64,000 nucleotides of DNA from Mucilaginibacter myungsuensis (GCF_015222005.1 NZ_JADFFL010000001.1:62001-126000), one strand, 5' to 3'. Shown: positions 42,051-50,516, counted from the stretch's first letter. The notes: generated by a model not told the origin, from the sequence alone. Made by a program: numbers and translations.

Positions 42051-43161
42051 CCAAAGCCTGCTCCATATCCGCGATCAGATCATCAATATGCTCTAACCCT
42101 ACAGACACCCGTAATAAATTCTGCGGAGTTTTAGTATCCGGGCCTTCTACCGATGCGCGGTGTTCTATTAAACTCTCCACGCCACCCAGACTGGTTGCAA
42201 TGGTAAAAAGCTTTAATTTGGATAAAACCTGCTTAGCTGCATCAGCGCCGCCTTTCACACAGAAAGAAAACATCGCGCCAAAGCCCAACATTTGATCTTT
42301 AGCGATCTGATGTTGCGGATGCGAGGTCAAGCCCGGGTACATCACGCTTTCTACATTGGGTTGTTGTTCTAAAAATGCGGTCAGCAGGTGGGCATTGTGC
42401 TCATGTCCTCTCATTCTGTAAGGCAGGGTCTTTAGGCTTCTTACCAGATAGTAGCAATCCATAGGCGAGGGGATAGCGCCGCCCATTTCTTGCACCTGAC
42501 GGATCTTTGCCCACCATTCATCTTTTACAGCAGTGATCAAAGCTCCACCCATCAGGTCGCTGTGCCCACCGAAATATTTGGTTGACGAGTGCATCACCAG
42601 GTCGGCGCCGAGCTCTAACGGTCGTTGAAACACTGGCGTAGCGAACGTACTATCTACCACTACCTTTATCTGATGCTGTTTAGCTATCGCGATGACCTTT
42701 TTAATGTCGGTCACTTTTAACAACGGATTGGATGGGGTTTCTACCCAGATCAGGACGGTTTCAGGTCTTATGTTTGCTTTTAATGTAGCCTCGTTATTGA
42801 TATCGATAAAGTCGAAAGTAAGAATACCGGCAAATAAGATCTTGATCTGGTTGCGTAAACCATGGTACATATCATCGGGGCAGATAATATGCGTACCGGG
42901 AGCAAGCGACTGAAATACCGCCATACCCGCCGCATTGCCGGATGAAAAAGCCGCTGCTTCTACACCGCGTTCTAACTTTGCCAATACCTTTTCTAATTGA
43001 TGACGGTTAGGATTGGCAGCGCGACTGTAGATATATCCATTAACATAACTGCCGTCGACCTCACGTTCAAAGGTCGTCGACATAACTATGGGCTGGATAA
43101 CAGCTTTAGTGGCATCATCAGTTTTATTTCCGGCATGTATGGCAATAGTTTCAATTTTCAT
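42046..43161 (-). CDS. Cystathionine gamma-synthase-like trans-sulfuration enzyme
   Basis: PLP-dependent Cys/Met metabolism enzyme, 371 residues. ETIAIHAGNKTDDATKAV opening, YSRAANPNRHQLEKVLAKLE, VVDSTFATPVFQRPLELGAD, and Lys195 in HSSTKYFGGHSDLMGG as the PLP lysine; C-terminal RVSVGLEHIDDLIADMEQAL. It could be cystathionine gamma-synthase, gamma-lyase or O-acetylhomoserine sulfhydrylase; position next to metX-hom favours methionine synthesis from O-acetylhomoserine. It has its own -7 element and no riboswitch, so it is not under the SAM aptamer. Confidence 0.92.
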   Translation of the reverse strand: MKIETIAIHAGNKTDDATKAVIQPIVMSTTFEREVDGSYVNGYIYSRAANPNRHQLEKVLAKLERGVEAAAFSSGNAAGMAVFQSLAPGTHIICPDDMYHGLRNQIKILFAGILTFDFIDINNEATLKANIRPETVLIWVETPSNPLLKVTDIKKVIAIAKQHQIKVVVDSTFATPVFQRPLELGADLVMHSSTKYFGGHSDLMGGALITAVKDEWWAKIRQVQEMGGAIPSPMDCYYLVRSLKTLPYRMRGHEHNAHLLTAFLEQQPNVESVMYPGLTSHPQHQIAKDQMLGFGAMFSFCVKGGADAAKQVLSKLKLFTIATSLGGVESLIEHRASVEGPDTKTPQNLLRVSVGLEHIDDLIADMEQALE

Positions 43162-43196
43162 ATATTTGGGATGTAGCGTTCAAGGCCAAAACTACG

Positions 43197-43204
43197 TAAC
43201 CTAT
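43197..43204 (-). promoter_or_regulatory. -7 element TAGTTTTG of the trans-sulfuration gene
   Basis: Minus-strand TAnnTTTG match 36 nt upstream of the ATG at 43161. No clear -33 partner. Confidence 0.4.
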
Positions 43205-43220
43205 ACCATAAACCAACTCT

Positions 43221-43733
43221 ATGAAAAATCTAACCTTTATTTTATTGATCATTTTTTGTTTTTCGTGTAAGAAAGACTCTATCCAAGTATCCGGATTGGA
43301 GAATAGCCGTCAAGCCTGGGAGACCTACAAAATATCTGTTAATAACTCTTACTCTTATGTCAGGTATTCCGCATCGGTGTTCGGAGGATACTCAGAATCA
43401 ACCATCATGGTACAAAATGGAAAAGTGATAGGCCGAACGTTCAAGTCCGGGGTCTATCAATACAACCCAACTGTTTTTGTTGAGCGCGTGTCATGGACCG
43501 AAGACGCCGCTACGCTCAATACCCATACTGGTGGCAATTTTCCGGCCGTCACGATCGACCAACTTTATGCCGAAGCTGAACGTGATTATGTTAACGTTGA
43601 TGAGAAGGAGAACAAGAAATATTTTAAAAAAGACGACAAAGGTTTATTAGCGATCTGTGGTTATTTTCCCAAGGCCTGCCAGGACGATTGTTTTAGAGGA
43701 ATTCAGATTAAAAATATCCAGCCGCTCAAATAA
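43221..43733 (+). CDS. Hypothetical lipoprotein, possibly DUF6174-like
   Basis: 170 residues. Signal peptide ending in the lipobox IIFCFSC (Cys at 16). The N-terminal part WETYKISVNNSYSYVRYSASVFGGYSE, with alternating aromatic and polar residues and a later PAVTIDQLYAEAERDY, resembles DUF6174 (a small periplasmic domain), but the match is weak. Two Cys pairs near the C-terminus (ICGYFPKACQDDC) could form disulfides. Divergent from the trans-sulfuration gene and ended by a terminator. Confidence 0.7.
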   Translation: MKNLTFILLIIFCFSCKKDSIQVSGLENSRQAWETYKISVNNSYSYVRYSASVFGGYSESTIMVQNGKVIGRTFKSGVYQYNPTVFVERVSWTEDAATLNTHTGGNFPAVTIDQLYAEAERDYVNVDEKENKKYFKKDDKGLLAICGYFPKACQDDCFRGIQIKNIQPLK

Positions 43734-43792
43734 ACCTTTGGCGGAAGTAAGTGTAATGTCAAAACCGCATGTTCAAACATGCAACAATAGGG

Positions 43793-43820
43793 CCGTGCTA
43801 ATAAATAGCACGGTTTTTTT
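43793..43820 (+). terminator. Rho-independent terminator before mqnE
   Basis: 8-bp stem CCGTGCTA / TAGCACGG (43793-43800, 43806-43813), loop ATAAA, then seven T. A smaller hairpin GCATGT-TCAA-ACATGC sits at 43767-43782. Confidence 0.92.
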
Positions 43821-43822
43821 AT

Positions 43823-43830
43823 TAATTTTG
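43823..43830 (+). promoter_or_regulatory. -7 element TAATTTTG of mqnE
   Basis: TAnnTTTG match just after the terminator T-run and 16 nt before the mqnE ATG. Confidence 0.45.
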
Positions 43831-43846
43831 ACCAAAATATTTACAG

Positions 43847-45043
43847 ATGGCTGCATCAGATAAAATTCAGGTTTTGTTGAATGACCCCAATTTAGCGCCT
43901 GAACTAAAGAGCATCGCCCAGAAGGTATTAGACGGCCAACGCGTTACATTTGACGAAGGTGTGCTGTTATACGAGAAAGGTGAATTAGGCTACCTTGGCG
44001 TTTTGGCTAACTTTATCCGCGAGCGAAAGAATGGTGATAAAACCTATTTCAACCGCAACTTCCATATCGAGCCTACCAATCTTTGTGTTTACGATTGTAA
44101 GTTCTGCTCGTACTCGCGCCTGATCAAACAGCGTGCTGATGGTTGGGAATACAGCATGGAAGAGATGCTGAACATCGTAAGAAAATACGATGATGAGCCA
44201 GTAACCGAAGTGCACATCGTTGGTGGTGTGTTGCCACAGTATGATGTTCCTTTTTACACCAAACTGTTCAGCAGTATCAAAGCTCATCGCCCGGATCTGC
44301 ATGTTAAGGCTTTAACCCCTGTGGAGTATCACTATATCTTCAAAAAAGCTAAGATAGATTATTCTACCGGTATGGCATTGATGAAGGATTCGGGTCTGGA
44401 CTCGATGCCCGGTGGTGGTGCCGAGATCTTCGATAAAGAGATACGCGACCAAATAGCAAAAGATAAATGTACATCAGAACAATGGCTGGAAATTCACGAA
44501 GAGTGGCAAAAGTTAGGCATGCGTTCTAATGCTACCATGCTTTACGGCCATATCGAACAATTTAAGCACCGTGTAGATCACATGGAGCGCTTGCGCCAGT
44601 TACAAGACCGCACAGGTGGTTTCCAGGCGTTCATTCCGCTTAAATTCCGTAATAAGGATAACCAGATGAGCAACGTGCCCGAGGTTTCAGTGATAGAGGA
44701 TCTGCGTAATTATGCAATAGGTCGTATCTACTTGGATAACTTCGACCATGTTAAGGCTTATTGGGCTATGATCAGTCGCACAACTGCGCAATTATCGTTA
44801 AACTTTGGTGTTGATGATATTGATGGCACGCTTGACGATACTACCAAGATCTACAGCATGGCAGGCGCTGAAGAACAGCACCCGGCCATGAGCACTAAGG
44901 AACTGGTAGAACTGATCAAACAAGCAGGCCGACACCCGATAGAGCGCGATACGCTTTATAATGTAGTGACAGATTACAACGAATTTGTGTTCCCTGATGC
45001 CGCGCCTAAGCCCCATTTTTATAAATTGCCGGTTGTGAATTAA
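43847..45043 (+). CDS. mqnE: Aminofutalosine synthase MqnE
   Basis: Radical-SAM enzyme of the futalosine menaquinone pathway, joining a chorismate-derived enolpyruvyl benzoate with SAM-derived adenosyl to make aminofutalosine. The [4Fe-4S] motif CVYDCKFC has Cys80, Cys84 and Cys87; FHIEPTNLCVYDCKFCSYSR is a family signature (read in parts), with later EVHIVGGVLPQYDVPFY and GGGAEIFDKEIRDQIAKDK. 398 residues. Followed by the phosphatase and mqnA on the same strand. Confidence 0.95.
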   Translation: MAASDKIQVLLNDPNLAPELKSIAQKVLDGQRVTFDEGVLLYEKGELGYLGVLANFIRERKNGDKTYFNRNFHIEPTNLCVYDCKFCSYSRLIKQRADGWEYSMEEMLNIVRKYDDEPVTEVHIVGGVLPQYDVPFYTKLFSSIKAHRPDLHVKALTPVEYHYIFKKAKIDYSTGMALMKDSGLDSMPGGGAEIFDKEIRDQIAKDKCTSEQWLEIHEEWQKLGMRSNATMLYGHIEQFKHRVDHMERLRQLQDRTGGFQAFIPLKFRNKDNQMSNVPEVSVIEDLRNYAIGRIYLDNFDHVKAYWAMISRTTAQLSLNFGVDDIDGTLDDTTKIYSMAGAEEQHPAMSTKELVELIKQAGRHPIERDTLYNVVTDYNEFVFPDAAPKPHFYKLPVVN

Positions 45044-45044
45044 A

Positions 45045-45075
45045 AAAGTCCATCGACGATGGACCATGGACTTTA
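45045..45075 (+). repeat. Palindromic repeat with 7-nt period before the phosphatase gene
   Basis: Outer arms AAAGTCCAT / ATGGACTTT (45045-45053, 45066-45074). GTCCAT can pair with either of two ATGGAC copies (45059-45064 or 45066-45071). The units read as heptads GTCCATC, GACGATG, GACCATG, GACTTTA. It fills the 35-nt gap between mqnE and the phosphatase ATG. Confidence 0.6.
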
Positions 45076-45078
45076 AAA

Positions 45079-45699
45079 ATGATCAAAAAGATATTACATA
45101 TCGTACGCCACGGCCAAACGGACTTGAATAAACAGGGTATCGTGCAGGGCCGGGGTATGAACACGGATCTGAATGCAGAAGGCTTGTTACAGGCCGATCT
45201 GTTCTATAATTCCTATAAGGACGTTAAGTTCGATAAGATCTACATCTCCGAGTTAAAGCGCACACAACAAAGCATCCAGCAGTTTATTGATCTTGGTATA
45301 CCTTATCAAAAACTTTCAGGCTTAGATGAGTTAGGTTGGGGTGAACAGGAAGGCCAGCTAAGTACGCCTGAAACAAAAGGGGCTTTCCTTCATATTATCC
45401 GTGCCTGGAATGCCGGCGAACTGGATGTAAAATTTGAAGGTGGTGAAAGTCCAAACGAGATAAAAGCCCGTCAGATCGAGGCGATGGAGACGATCATGAG
45501 CCATACTGAAGAAAAGAATGTACTGATCTGCATGCATGGCCGCGCGATGCGTTTTTTGCTTTGTTGGCTTACCGAAAGGCCGCTGAGCGAAGCAGAGCAG
45601 TTCCCTCACCAAAATCTGGTGCTTTATAAAGTTGCTTACGATGGCGAGAAATTCGAGATCATCGACTTTAACAACTCCATCCACTTAAATAACCACTAA
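45079..45699 (+). CDS. Histidine phosphatase superfamily protein
   Basis: Phosphoglycerate-mutase-like phosphatase, 206 residues: IVRHGQTDLNKQGIVQGRGMNTDL with the nucleophilic His at 10, KIYISELKRTQQS, and VLICMHGRAMRFLLCWL with the second catalytic His. Between mqnE and mqnA, 35 nt after the first and 12 nt before the second, so probably in one operon. The substrate is unknown; the position suggests a metabolite of the menaquinone pathway or general phosphate-ester clean-up. Not a true phosphoglycerate mutase (gpmA is at 27.5 kb). Confidence 0.9.
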   Translation: MIKKILHIVRHGQTDLNKQGIVQGRGMNTDLNAEGLLQADLFYNSYKDVKFDKIYISELKRTQQSIQQFIDLGIPYQKLSGLDELGWGEQEGQLSTPETKGAFLHIIRAWNAGELDVKFEGGESPNEIKARQIEAMETIMSHTEEKNVLICMHGRAMRFLLCWLTERPLSEAEQFPHQNLVLYKVAYDGEKFEIIDFNNSIHLNNH

Positions 45700-45711
45700 C
45701 CACAAGCTATC

Positions 45712-46470
45712 GTGGATAAGATCAAAATATCAGCGGTTAGTTACACTAACACGCTTCCTTTTCTACACGGCATCCGCCATACCGATATCATTAACAAAAT
45801 AGATCTGAGCGTAGATATCCCGGCAGACTGCGCCCAAAAGCTGATCGATAACAAGGTTGATATTGGGTTGATCCCTGTGGCCGCTACATTGGATCTGCCT
45901 TATTGGGAGATCGTGTCCGACTATTGCATAGGTGCCAACGGACCGGTCAATTCTGTCTTTATCTTCAGTAACTGTAAGATAGAGGATATCCGCACTTTAC
46001 AATTAGATCCTCAGTCTCGTTCATCGAATAACTTGGCGAGGGTACTGCTGAAGAACTACTGGAAACTGGATCCGAAATTGGTCATTAACGCCCCGGACTA
46101 TACCGAAAGTAACGACCCTAACACCGCTTTTGTACAAATAGGGGACAGGACCTTTGGGAAAAAGGATAAGTACGCTTACGTGTATGACCTGGCCGAAGAG
46201 TGGAAGAACTTTACTGGTCTCCCTTTTGTATTTGCTGCCTGGATAGCCAATAAGAAGATACCGGCCGAGTTTGTTGCCGAGCTGAATACCTCCTTAAAAC
46301 ATGGTTTAGATAACCGTGATGTGGTGATAAAGGAACTACCTGCACGGACCGACTTTGATCTGGAAGACTATTTGATGCATAAACTGGACTTCGACCTGAC
46401 CGATGATAAGGTGAAAGCGCTACATCTTTTTATCGGGTATCTTAAAAGTTTACAAAAGTTAACGTTTTAG
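45712..46470 (+). CDS. mqnA: Chorismate dehydratase MqnA
   Basis: Converts chorismate to 3-enolpyruvylbenzoate, first step of the futalosine pathway. Periplasmic-binding-protein-like fold: ISAVSYTNTLPFLHGI, DIGLIPVAATLDLP, and ESNDPNTAFVQIGDRTF; the C-terminal half contains FAAWIANKKIPAEFV. Starts with GTG; 252 residues. Together with mqnE it shows that the strain makes menaquinone by the futalosine route; MqnC and MqnD are not in the window. Confidence 0.9.
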   Translation: MDKIKISAVSYTNTLPFLHGIRHTDIINKIDLSVDIPADCAQKLIDNKVDIGLIPVAATLDLPYWEIVSDYCIGANGPVNSVFIFSNCKIEDIRTLQLDPQSRSSNNLARVLLKNYWKLDPKLVINAPDYTESNDPNTAFVQIGDRTFGKKDKYAYVYDLAEEWKNFTGLPFVFAAWIANKKIPAEFVAELNTSLKHGLDNRDVVIKELPARTDFDLEDYLMHKLDFDLTDDKVKALHLFIGYLKSLQKLTF

Positions 46471-46512
46471 ACCCCAAAACAGAGAGGGGGATGCTCCCAA
46501 AAGCATCCAAAA

Positions 46513-46564
46513 TTACTTAGTGTACATAATACAATTAGCATATTGTTAAAAATACACTAAGTAA
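46513..46564. repeat. 12-bp inverted repeat between mqnA and the next gene
   Basis: TTACTTAGTGTA (46513-46524) and TACACTAAGTAA (46553-46564) with a 28-nt AT-rich loop. A second repeat GGATGC / GCATCC lies at 46489-46508 and may end the mqnA transcript. Confidence 0.55.
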
Positions 46565-46635
46565 AATACCATCAATTTCATAATTCTAAATTACAATCGC
46601 CTTGGTTATGAAATTTTCATAAAAATTAAACTTTA

Positions 46636-46667
46636 CTTGCCATATAGTAAAAGTGAGGGTAATTTTG
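46636..46667 (+). promoter_or_regulatory. Promoter of the PepSY-like protein gene
   Basis: CTTG (46636-46639), 20-nt spacer, TAATTTTG (46660-46667), close to the TTTG/TAnnTTTG consensus, 28 nt before the ATG at 46695. Confidence 0.55.
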
Positions 46668-46694
46668 TGTCGTTAATTAAAAGAAAAAACGATC

Positions 46695-47201
46695 ATGAAA
46701 AAGTTCATATTATCAGTTGCAGTATTAGCAACTATCACTTTATCAGCACTAGCTGCCGACGATAGCAAAACAGTTAAAGACGATTCTAAAAATGTTCCGG
46801 TTACGGTATTGAACCAGTTCAACTCTGAGTTCAGCGGTGCAAAAAATGTTACCTGGACCGTTAGCGATAGCGCCCCTAAAGCCGACTTCGTTGTTGATGG
46901 TGTTTCTAAAACGGCATTCTACAATATCTCTGGTGATTTTGTTGGTGTAACTCAAGAGGCGACCATTAACGATCTGCCTGCTTACGGTGTAAAACAGATC
47001 TCAAAATTATATGCAGGTTACAACACCGGCCAGGTGATCAAATTTGTTGCGGAAGACCCTGAAATGCCAAATTTCACTAACAGCCCGCTTACCGCGCCAA
47101 CCACTACTAACTACTACGTATCGCTTACCAAAGGTAATAAAGAGATCTTGGTACAGGTTTCAGTTGACGGTACCGTATCTTACTTCAAAAAAGTAAAATA
47201 A
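46695..47201 (+). CDS. Secreted PepSY-like protein
   Basis: 168 residues with a signal peptide (MKKFILSVAVLATITLSALAA). The mature part begins KNVPVTVLNQFNSEFSGAKNVTWTV, typical of the Bacteroidota PepSY-like (BLIP-fold) secreted proteins, followed by one beta-alpha-beta-rich domain ending DGTVSYFKKVK. Role unknown; such proteins are often abundant in the periplasm. Own promoter and strong terminator, so monocistronic. Confidence 0.75.
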   Translation: MKKFILSVAVLATITLSALAADDSKTVKDDSKNVPVTVLNQFNSEFSGAKNVTWTVSDSAPKADFVVDGVSKTAFYNISGDFVGVTQEATINDLPAYGVKQISKLYAGYNTGQVIKFVAEDPEMPNFTNSPLTAPTTTNYYVSLTKGNKEILVQVSVDGTVSYFKKVK

Positions 47202-47231
47202 GTTAAAAAAATAACCCTCACATTTATACCT

Positions 47232-47266
47232 AATGCCGTTCGTGACCCGAACGGCATTTTTTATTT
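47232..47266 (+). terminator. Rho-independent terminator
   Basis: 11-bp stem AATGCCGTTCG / CGAACGGCATT (47232-47242, 47248-47258), 5-nt loop, T-rich tail. The following 190 nt up to cspA are AT-rich with no other structure seen. Confidence 0.92.
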
Positions 47267-47458
47267 TGCATAATGTCAGTTTTGCGTAACCATTACATAT
47301 ATAATTGATACTCAAACAAAATATTTGTTTTTAATTGCAATTAAATATACATTTGGATTAAGAGGAATAAATTTTCTAACTGACAATTAAACCTGTTAAT
47401 TTTTCAGTCTGGTTTTTTTTCATCTATTTATTATAAAACAATACACGCTTATTACATT

Positions 47459-47656
47459 ATGAAGACTGGAAAAGTAAAATGGTTTAACACCCAAAAAGGC
47501 TTCGGCTTTATCATCACCGAAGAAGGAAAAGATCTTTTTGTACATTTTAAAGACGTACAAGGCGGCGTTAACGCTATCAAAGATAACGACACCGTAGAGT
47601 ACGATGTAGAAGAAGGCAGAAAAGGATTACAGGCAGTAAAAGTGAAAAAGATATAA
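47459..47656 (+). CDS. Cold-shock domain protein (CspA family)
   Basis: 65-residue single-domain RNA chaperone: MKTGKVKWFNTQKGFGFIIT with RNP1 KGFGFI, then RNP2 LFVHF, and the closing EEGRKGLQAVKVKKI. Complete and normal length. The AT-rich 5' region (about 190 nt) is long, as is common for cold-shock genes whose leaders fold differently with temperature. Confidence 0.95.
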   Translation: MKTGKVKWFNTQKGFGFIITEEGKDLFVHFKDVQGGVNAIKDNDTVEYDVEEGRKGLQAVKVKKI

Positions 47657-47677
47657 TTCTATCATTCTTAAAAGCAG

Positions 47678-47715
47678 CAAAAAACCTTTGTCCACCACCA
47701 TGGCAAAGGTTTTTT
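47678..47715 (+). terminator. Terminator after the cold-shock gene
   Basis: 12-bp stem AAAAAACCTTTG / CAAAGGTTTTTT (47678-47689, 47703-47714) followed by T. Confidence 0.92.
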
Positions 47716-47792
47716 TATGCAAAAAATTTCGGGATCGTGACGGAAAGTTTATTTTAGACCCACCAATTTCTTAACCGAACTTAATTTTTAAC

Positions 47793-49043
47793 ATGACCGA
47801 CATTAACGCATCACGCAGCAAACTCAATGTAATATTCCTTGTACTGGTAGCCTCGTTAGGGTACTTTGTCGATATTTACGATCTGCTGGTTTTCTCTATC
47901 GTCCGCGTCGAAAGCCTTAACGGGATAGGTATCACCGATAAAGCTGCCGTTACCGAACACGGTACGTTCATTATCAATATCCAAATGTTCGGCTTGCTGT
48001 TGGGTGGTATCTTATGGGGGATAATTGGCGATAAGTTAGGGCGTATCAAAGTGTTGTTCGGTTCGATACTGCTTTATTCCTTGGCTAACTTCGCGAACGC
48101 TTATGTTAACGATGTAAATACTTATGCCGCTGTACGTTTCATAGCCGGTATTGGTCTGGCCGGCGAACTTGGTGCCGGTATCACCCTGGTAAGCGAGACC
48201 ATGAGTAAAGAAAAACGTGGCTACGGCACTATGATCATTGCTGTAGTGGGCCTTTTTGGCGCGGTACTGGCCAATATTGTAGCTACCAAATATGGGTGGC
48301 GTAATGCGTATAAAGTTGGCGGCAGTTTGGGTATTGTGCTGCTGGCTTTAAGGGTCGGTACGTTCGAGTCGGGTATGTTTAAGGATGCCGAAAAGTCCAA
48401 CGTATCCCGTGGTAACTTCCTGATGCTTTTCAGCAACGGCAAACGATTTTTAAAATATCTGTATTGTATTTTAATAGGCGCACCGCTTTGGTACGTGGTA
48501 GGCGTACTGGTAACGCGCTCCAAAGAATTTGGCGAGGCTTTAGGCGCAACAGGTGTATTAAAAGGTGGCGACGGCATCCTATGGACCTACATAGGTATAT
48601 CAGTTGGCGACCTGGTCGCTGGTCTCTTCGCCCAGATAACTAAATCGCGCAAGTTAACAATGGCAGTATTCCTGCTATCATCAGTAGGTTGCGTGGCCTG
48701 GTATCTAAGCAGCAAAGGCATCACGCCCGAGCGCTTTACCTGGGTTTGTTTTGTAATGGGCTGCAGCGTAGGCTACTGGGCAACGTTCGTAACCATTGCT
48801 TCAGAGCAGTTCGGTACAAACATCCGCGCTACAGTGACCACCACAGTGCCAAATTTTGTGCGTGGTGCGTTGATACCGATCAACGCAATGTTCGGTGTAT
48901 TTTCAGCCCAATATGGGATGATCACCAGTGGCTACATCGTTATGATCATATTGACCGTGTTGTCGTTATTCTCGCTAAGCCAACTTAAAGAGACTTTTGG
49001 AAAAGACCTTAATTATGTGGAGGGGGATATTCCTTCGGTTTAG
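47793..49043 (+). CDS. MFS transporter
   Basis: Major facilitator superfamily, 416 residues with about 12 helices. The signature loop GGILWGIIGDKLGRIKVLFG after helix 2 matches the MFS motif A; VRFIAGIGLAGELGAGITL after helix 4; a second motif near FAQITKSRKLT. It resembles metabolite:H+ symporters (sugar/acid type), but the substrate is not assignable. Own gene unit with upstream AT-rich sequence; hemF follows after about 100 nt. Confidence 0.9.
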   Translation: MTDINASRSKLNVIFLVLVASLGYFVDIYDLLVFSIVRVESLNGIGITDKAAVTEHGTFIINIQMFGLLLGGILWGIIGDKLGRIKVLFGSILLYSLANFANAYVNDVNTYAAVRFIAGIGLAGELGAGITLVSETMSKEKRGYGTMIIAVVGLFGAVLANIVATKYGWRNAYKVGGSLGIVLLALRVGTFESGMFKDAEKSNVSRGNFLMLFSNGKRFLKYLYCILIGAPLWYVVGVLVTRSKEFGEALGATGVLKGGDGILWTYIGISVGDLVAGLFAQITKSRKLTMAVFLLSSVGCVAWYLSSKGITPERFTWVCFVMGCSVGYWATFVTIASEQFGTNIRATVTTTVPNFVRGALIPINAMFGVFSAQYGMITSGYIVMIILTVLSLFSLSQLKETFGKDLNYVEGDIPSV

Positions 49044-49104
49044 TAATTATTCTGAAATTAACTTGACTTACCATTGTTCCGACCGTAGCGCAAAAAATGC
49101 ACAC

Positions 49105-49132
49105 CAATGACCGATGACCAACGGTCAATGAC
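49105..49132 (+). repeat. Heptad repeat with hairpin before hemF
   Basis: Four 7-nt units CAATGAC, CGATGAC, CAACGGT, CAATGAC (49105-49132); TGACCG (49108-49113) pairs with CGGTCA (49122-49127). Located 15 nt before the hemF ATG. Confidence 0.55.
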
Positions 49133-49146
49133 TATCTTCGTCCCCG

Positions 49147-50058
49147 ATGATAACTAAGGAGCAAATTACCGCCGATTACAAGACCATTCAGGATGAAATT
49201 ACAGCCGCGCTGGAGCAATTAGACGGCTCGGCCACGTTCGAACAAGAGATATGGGAACGTGATGGCGGAGGTGGCGGCCGCACCCGGGTTATCCAAAATG
49301 GCAATATCATGGAGAAAGGTGGCGTTAACTTCTCCGCCGTTCACGGCGAATTGCCCGATGTTATGAAACGTGCGCTGAAGGTGGAGCAGAACGACTTCTT
49401 TGCGACAGGCGTATCCATCGTAATGCACCCTAACCACCCGCTGGTTCCGATCATTCACATGAATATCCGCTACTTCGAAATGCCATCAAGCTTCGGCGAC
49501 GGGCAAACACCTGTAAGATGGTTCGGTGGCGGGATAGATCTTACTCCGCACTATGTCATCGATGAAGATGCTCAATTTTTTCATCAACAATTGAAAGATG
49601 TTTGCGATAAGTTCAGCAGTAATTTCTACCCCAAATTCAAACCCTGGGCCGATGATTATTTCTTTATCAAACATCGTAACGAAACCCGCGGTATAGGTGG
49701 TATCTTCTATGATAAATTGACAGCTACAGATGAATTGAGCTGGGAAGATATATTCGAGTTCTCTAAAGCTTTAGGCCGTACCTTTGCACCAACCTATGTC
49801 GAATTGGTTAACCGCAATCGCGATAAGCAGTTTACCGATCAGCAAAAAGAGTGGCAGTACTTACGCCGTAGCCGCTACGCCGAGTTTAACCTGGTGTATG
49901 ACGCAGGCACCAAATTCGGCTTAGAGACCAATGGCCGTATCGAGTCTATCCTGATGAGTTTACCCCCGACGGCTAAATGGTTATATGATCCTAAAGTTGA
50001 AGAAGGCGGCGAAGAGGAAAGAACCTTATCTTTATTAAAAAAAGGCGTCAACTGGTAA
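49147..50058 (+). CDS. hemF: Oxygen-dependent coproporphyrinogen III oxidase
   Basis: Oxidative decarboxylation of coproporphyrinogen III to protoporphyrinogen IX, aerobic heme pathway. Signatures: WERDGGGGGRTRVIQNG, NFSAVHGE, HMNIRYFEM, RWFGGGIDLTPHYV, and KHRNETRGIGGIFYD, AEFNLVYDAGTKFGLETNGRIESILMSLPP (read in parts). 303 residues, complete. Ten nt upstream of the next small gene. Confidence 0.97.
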   Translation: MITKEQITADYKTIQDEITAALEQLDGSATFEQEIWERDGGGGGRTRVIQNGNIMEKGGVNFSAVHGELPDVMKRALKVEQNDFFATGVSIVMHPNHPLVPIIHMNIRYFEMPSSFGDGQTPVRWFGGGIDLTPHYVIDEDAQFFHQQLKDVCDKFSSNFYPKFKPWADDYFFIKHRNETRGIGGIFYDKLTATDELSWEDIFEFSKALGRTFAPTYVELVNRNRDKQFTDQQKEWQYLRRSRYAEFNLVYDAGTKFGLETNGRIESILMSLPPTAKWLYDPKVEEGGEEERTLSLLKKGVNW

Positions 50059-50067
50059 AACCAAAAT

Positions 50068-50460
50068 ATGAAAAATTTAGCCCTTGCATTATTAGCCATT
50101 TGTGTGTCATCATCTTACGCTCCGCCCAAATTGGCTGGTAACTGGATCTTTAAAGGCGGCATCTACAATGGCAAAAAAGAGGGTGCACCTAAGGAGTACA
50201 CCTTGCAACGCAAGTATCAATCGGGCACCTTTAATGCTTTCCTGTTAGAGAAAGGGCAGAAGCCATTGAAGTACCAATCGGGTAAATACACTATCGGTGA
50301 CAAGGAATACCTGGAAACCGAGACCTACAGCATGCAGCAGTCTAAAATGAAGGGGAAGACCGTTAAATATCAATACACCATCCGTCACGATTCGCTCATT
50401 CTGATCGGTGTATTGCCTACCGGGATGACAGTAGAAGAATACTGGAAACGATCTAAATAA
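50068..50460 (+). CDS. Small secreted protein, lipocalin-like
   Basis: 130 residues. Signal peptide to about 18 (MKNLALALLAICVSSSYA), then a beta-strand-rich sequence beginning PPKLAGNWIFKGGIYNGK, with a Lys-rich central strand pattern, ending YWKRSK. The LAGNW start and alternating strands suggest a small lipocalin or calycin barrel. No family firmly recognised. Nine nt after hemF, so co-transcribed. Confidence 0.7.
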   Translation: MKNLALALLAICVSSSYAPPKLAGNWIFKGGIYNGKKEGAPKEYTLQRKYQSGTFNAFLLEKGQKPLKYQSGKYTIGDKEYLETETYSMQQSKMKGKTVKYQYTIRHDSLILIGVLPTGMTVEEYWKRSK

Positions 50461-50483
50461 ATTGTGGAAAAATATTGCCCTGC

Positions 50484-50516
50484 AAAGGCCCGTTTTATGT
50501 GTAAAACGGGCCTTTT
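50484..50516 (+). terminator. Rho-independent terminator
   Basis: 14-bp perfect stem AAAGGCCCGTTTTA / TAAAACGGGCCTTT (50484-50497, 50502-50515), loop TGTG, short T tail. Confidence 0.9.

Noticed and set aside
41954..42295. Plus-strand frame overlapping the trans-sulfuration gene
   Set aside because: It is antisense to a strongly supported PLP enzyme and encodes no recognisable protein.
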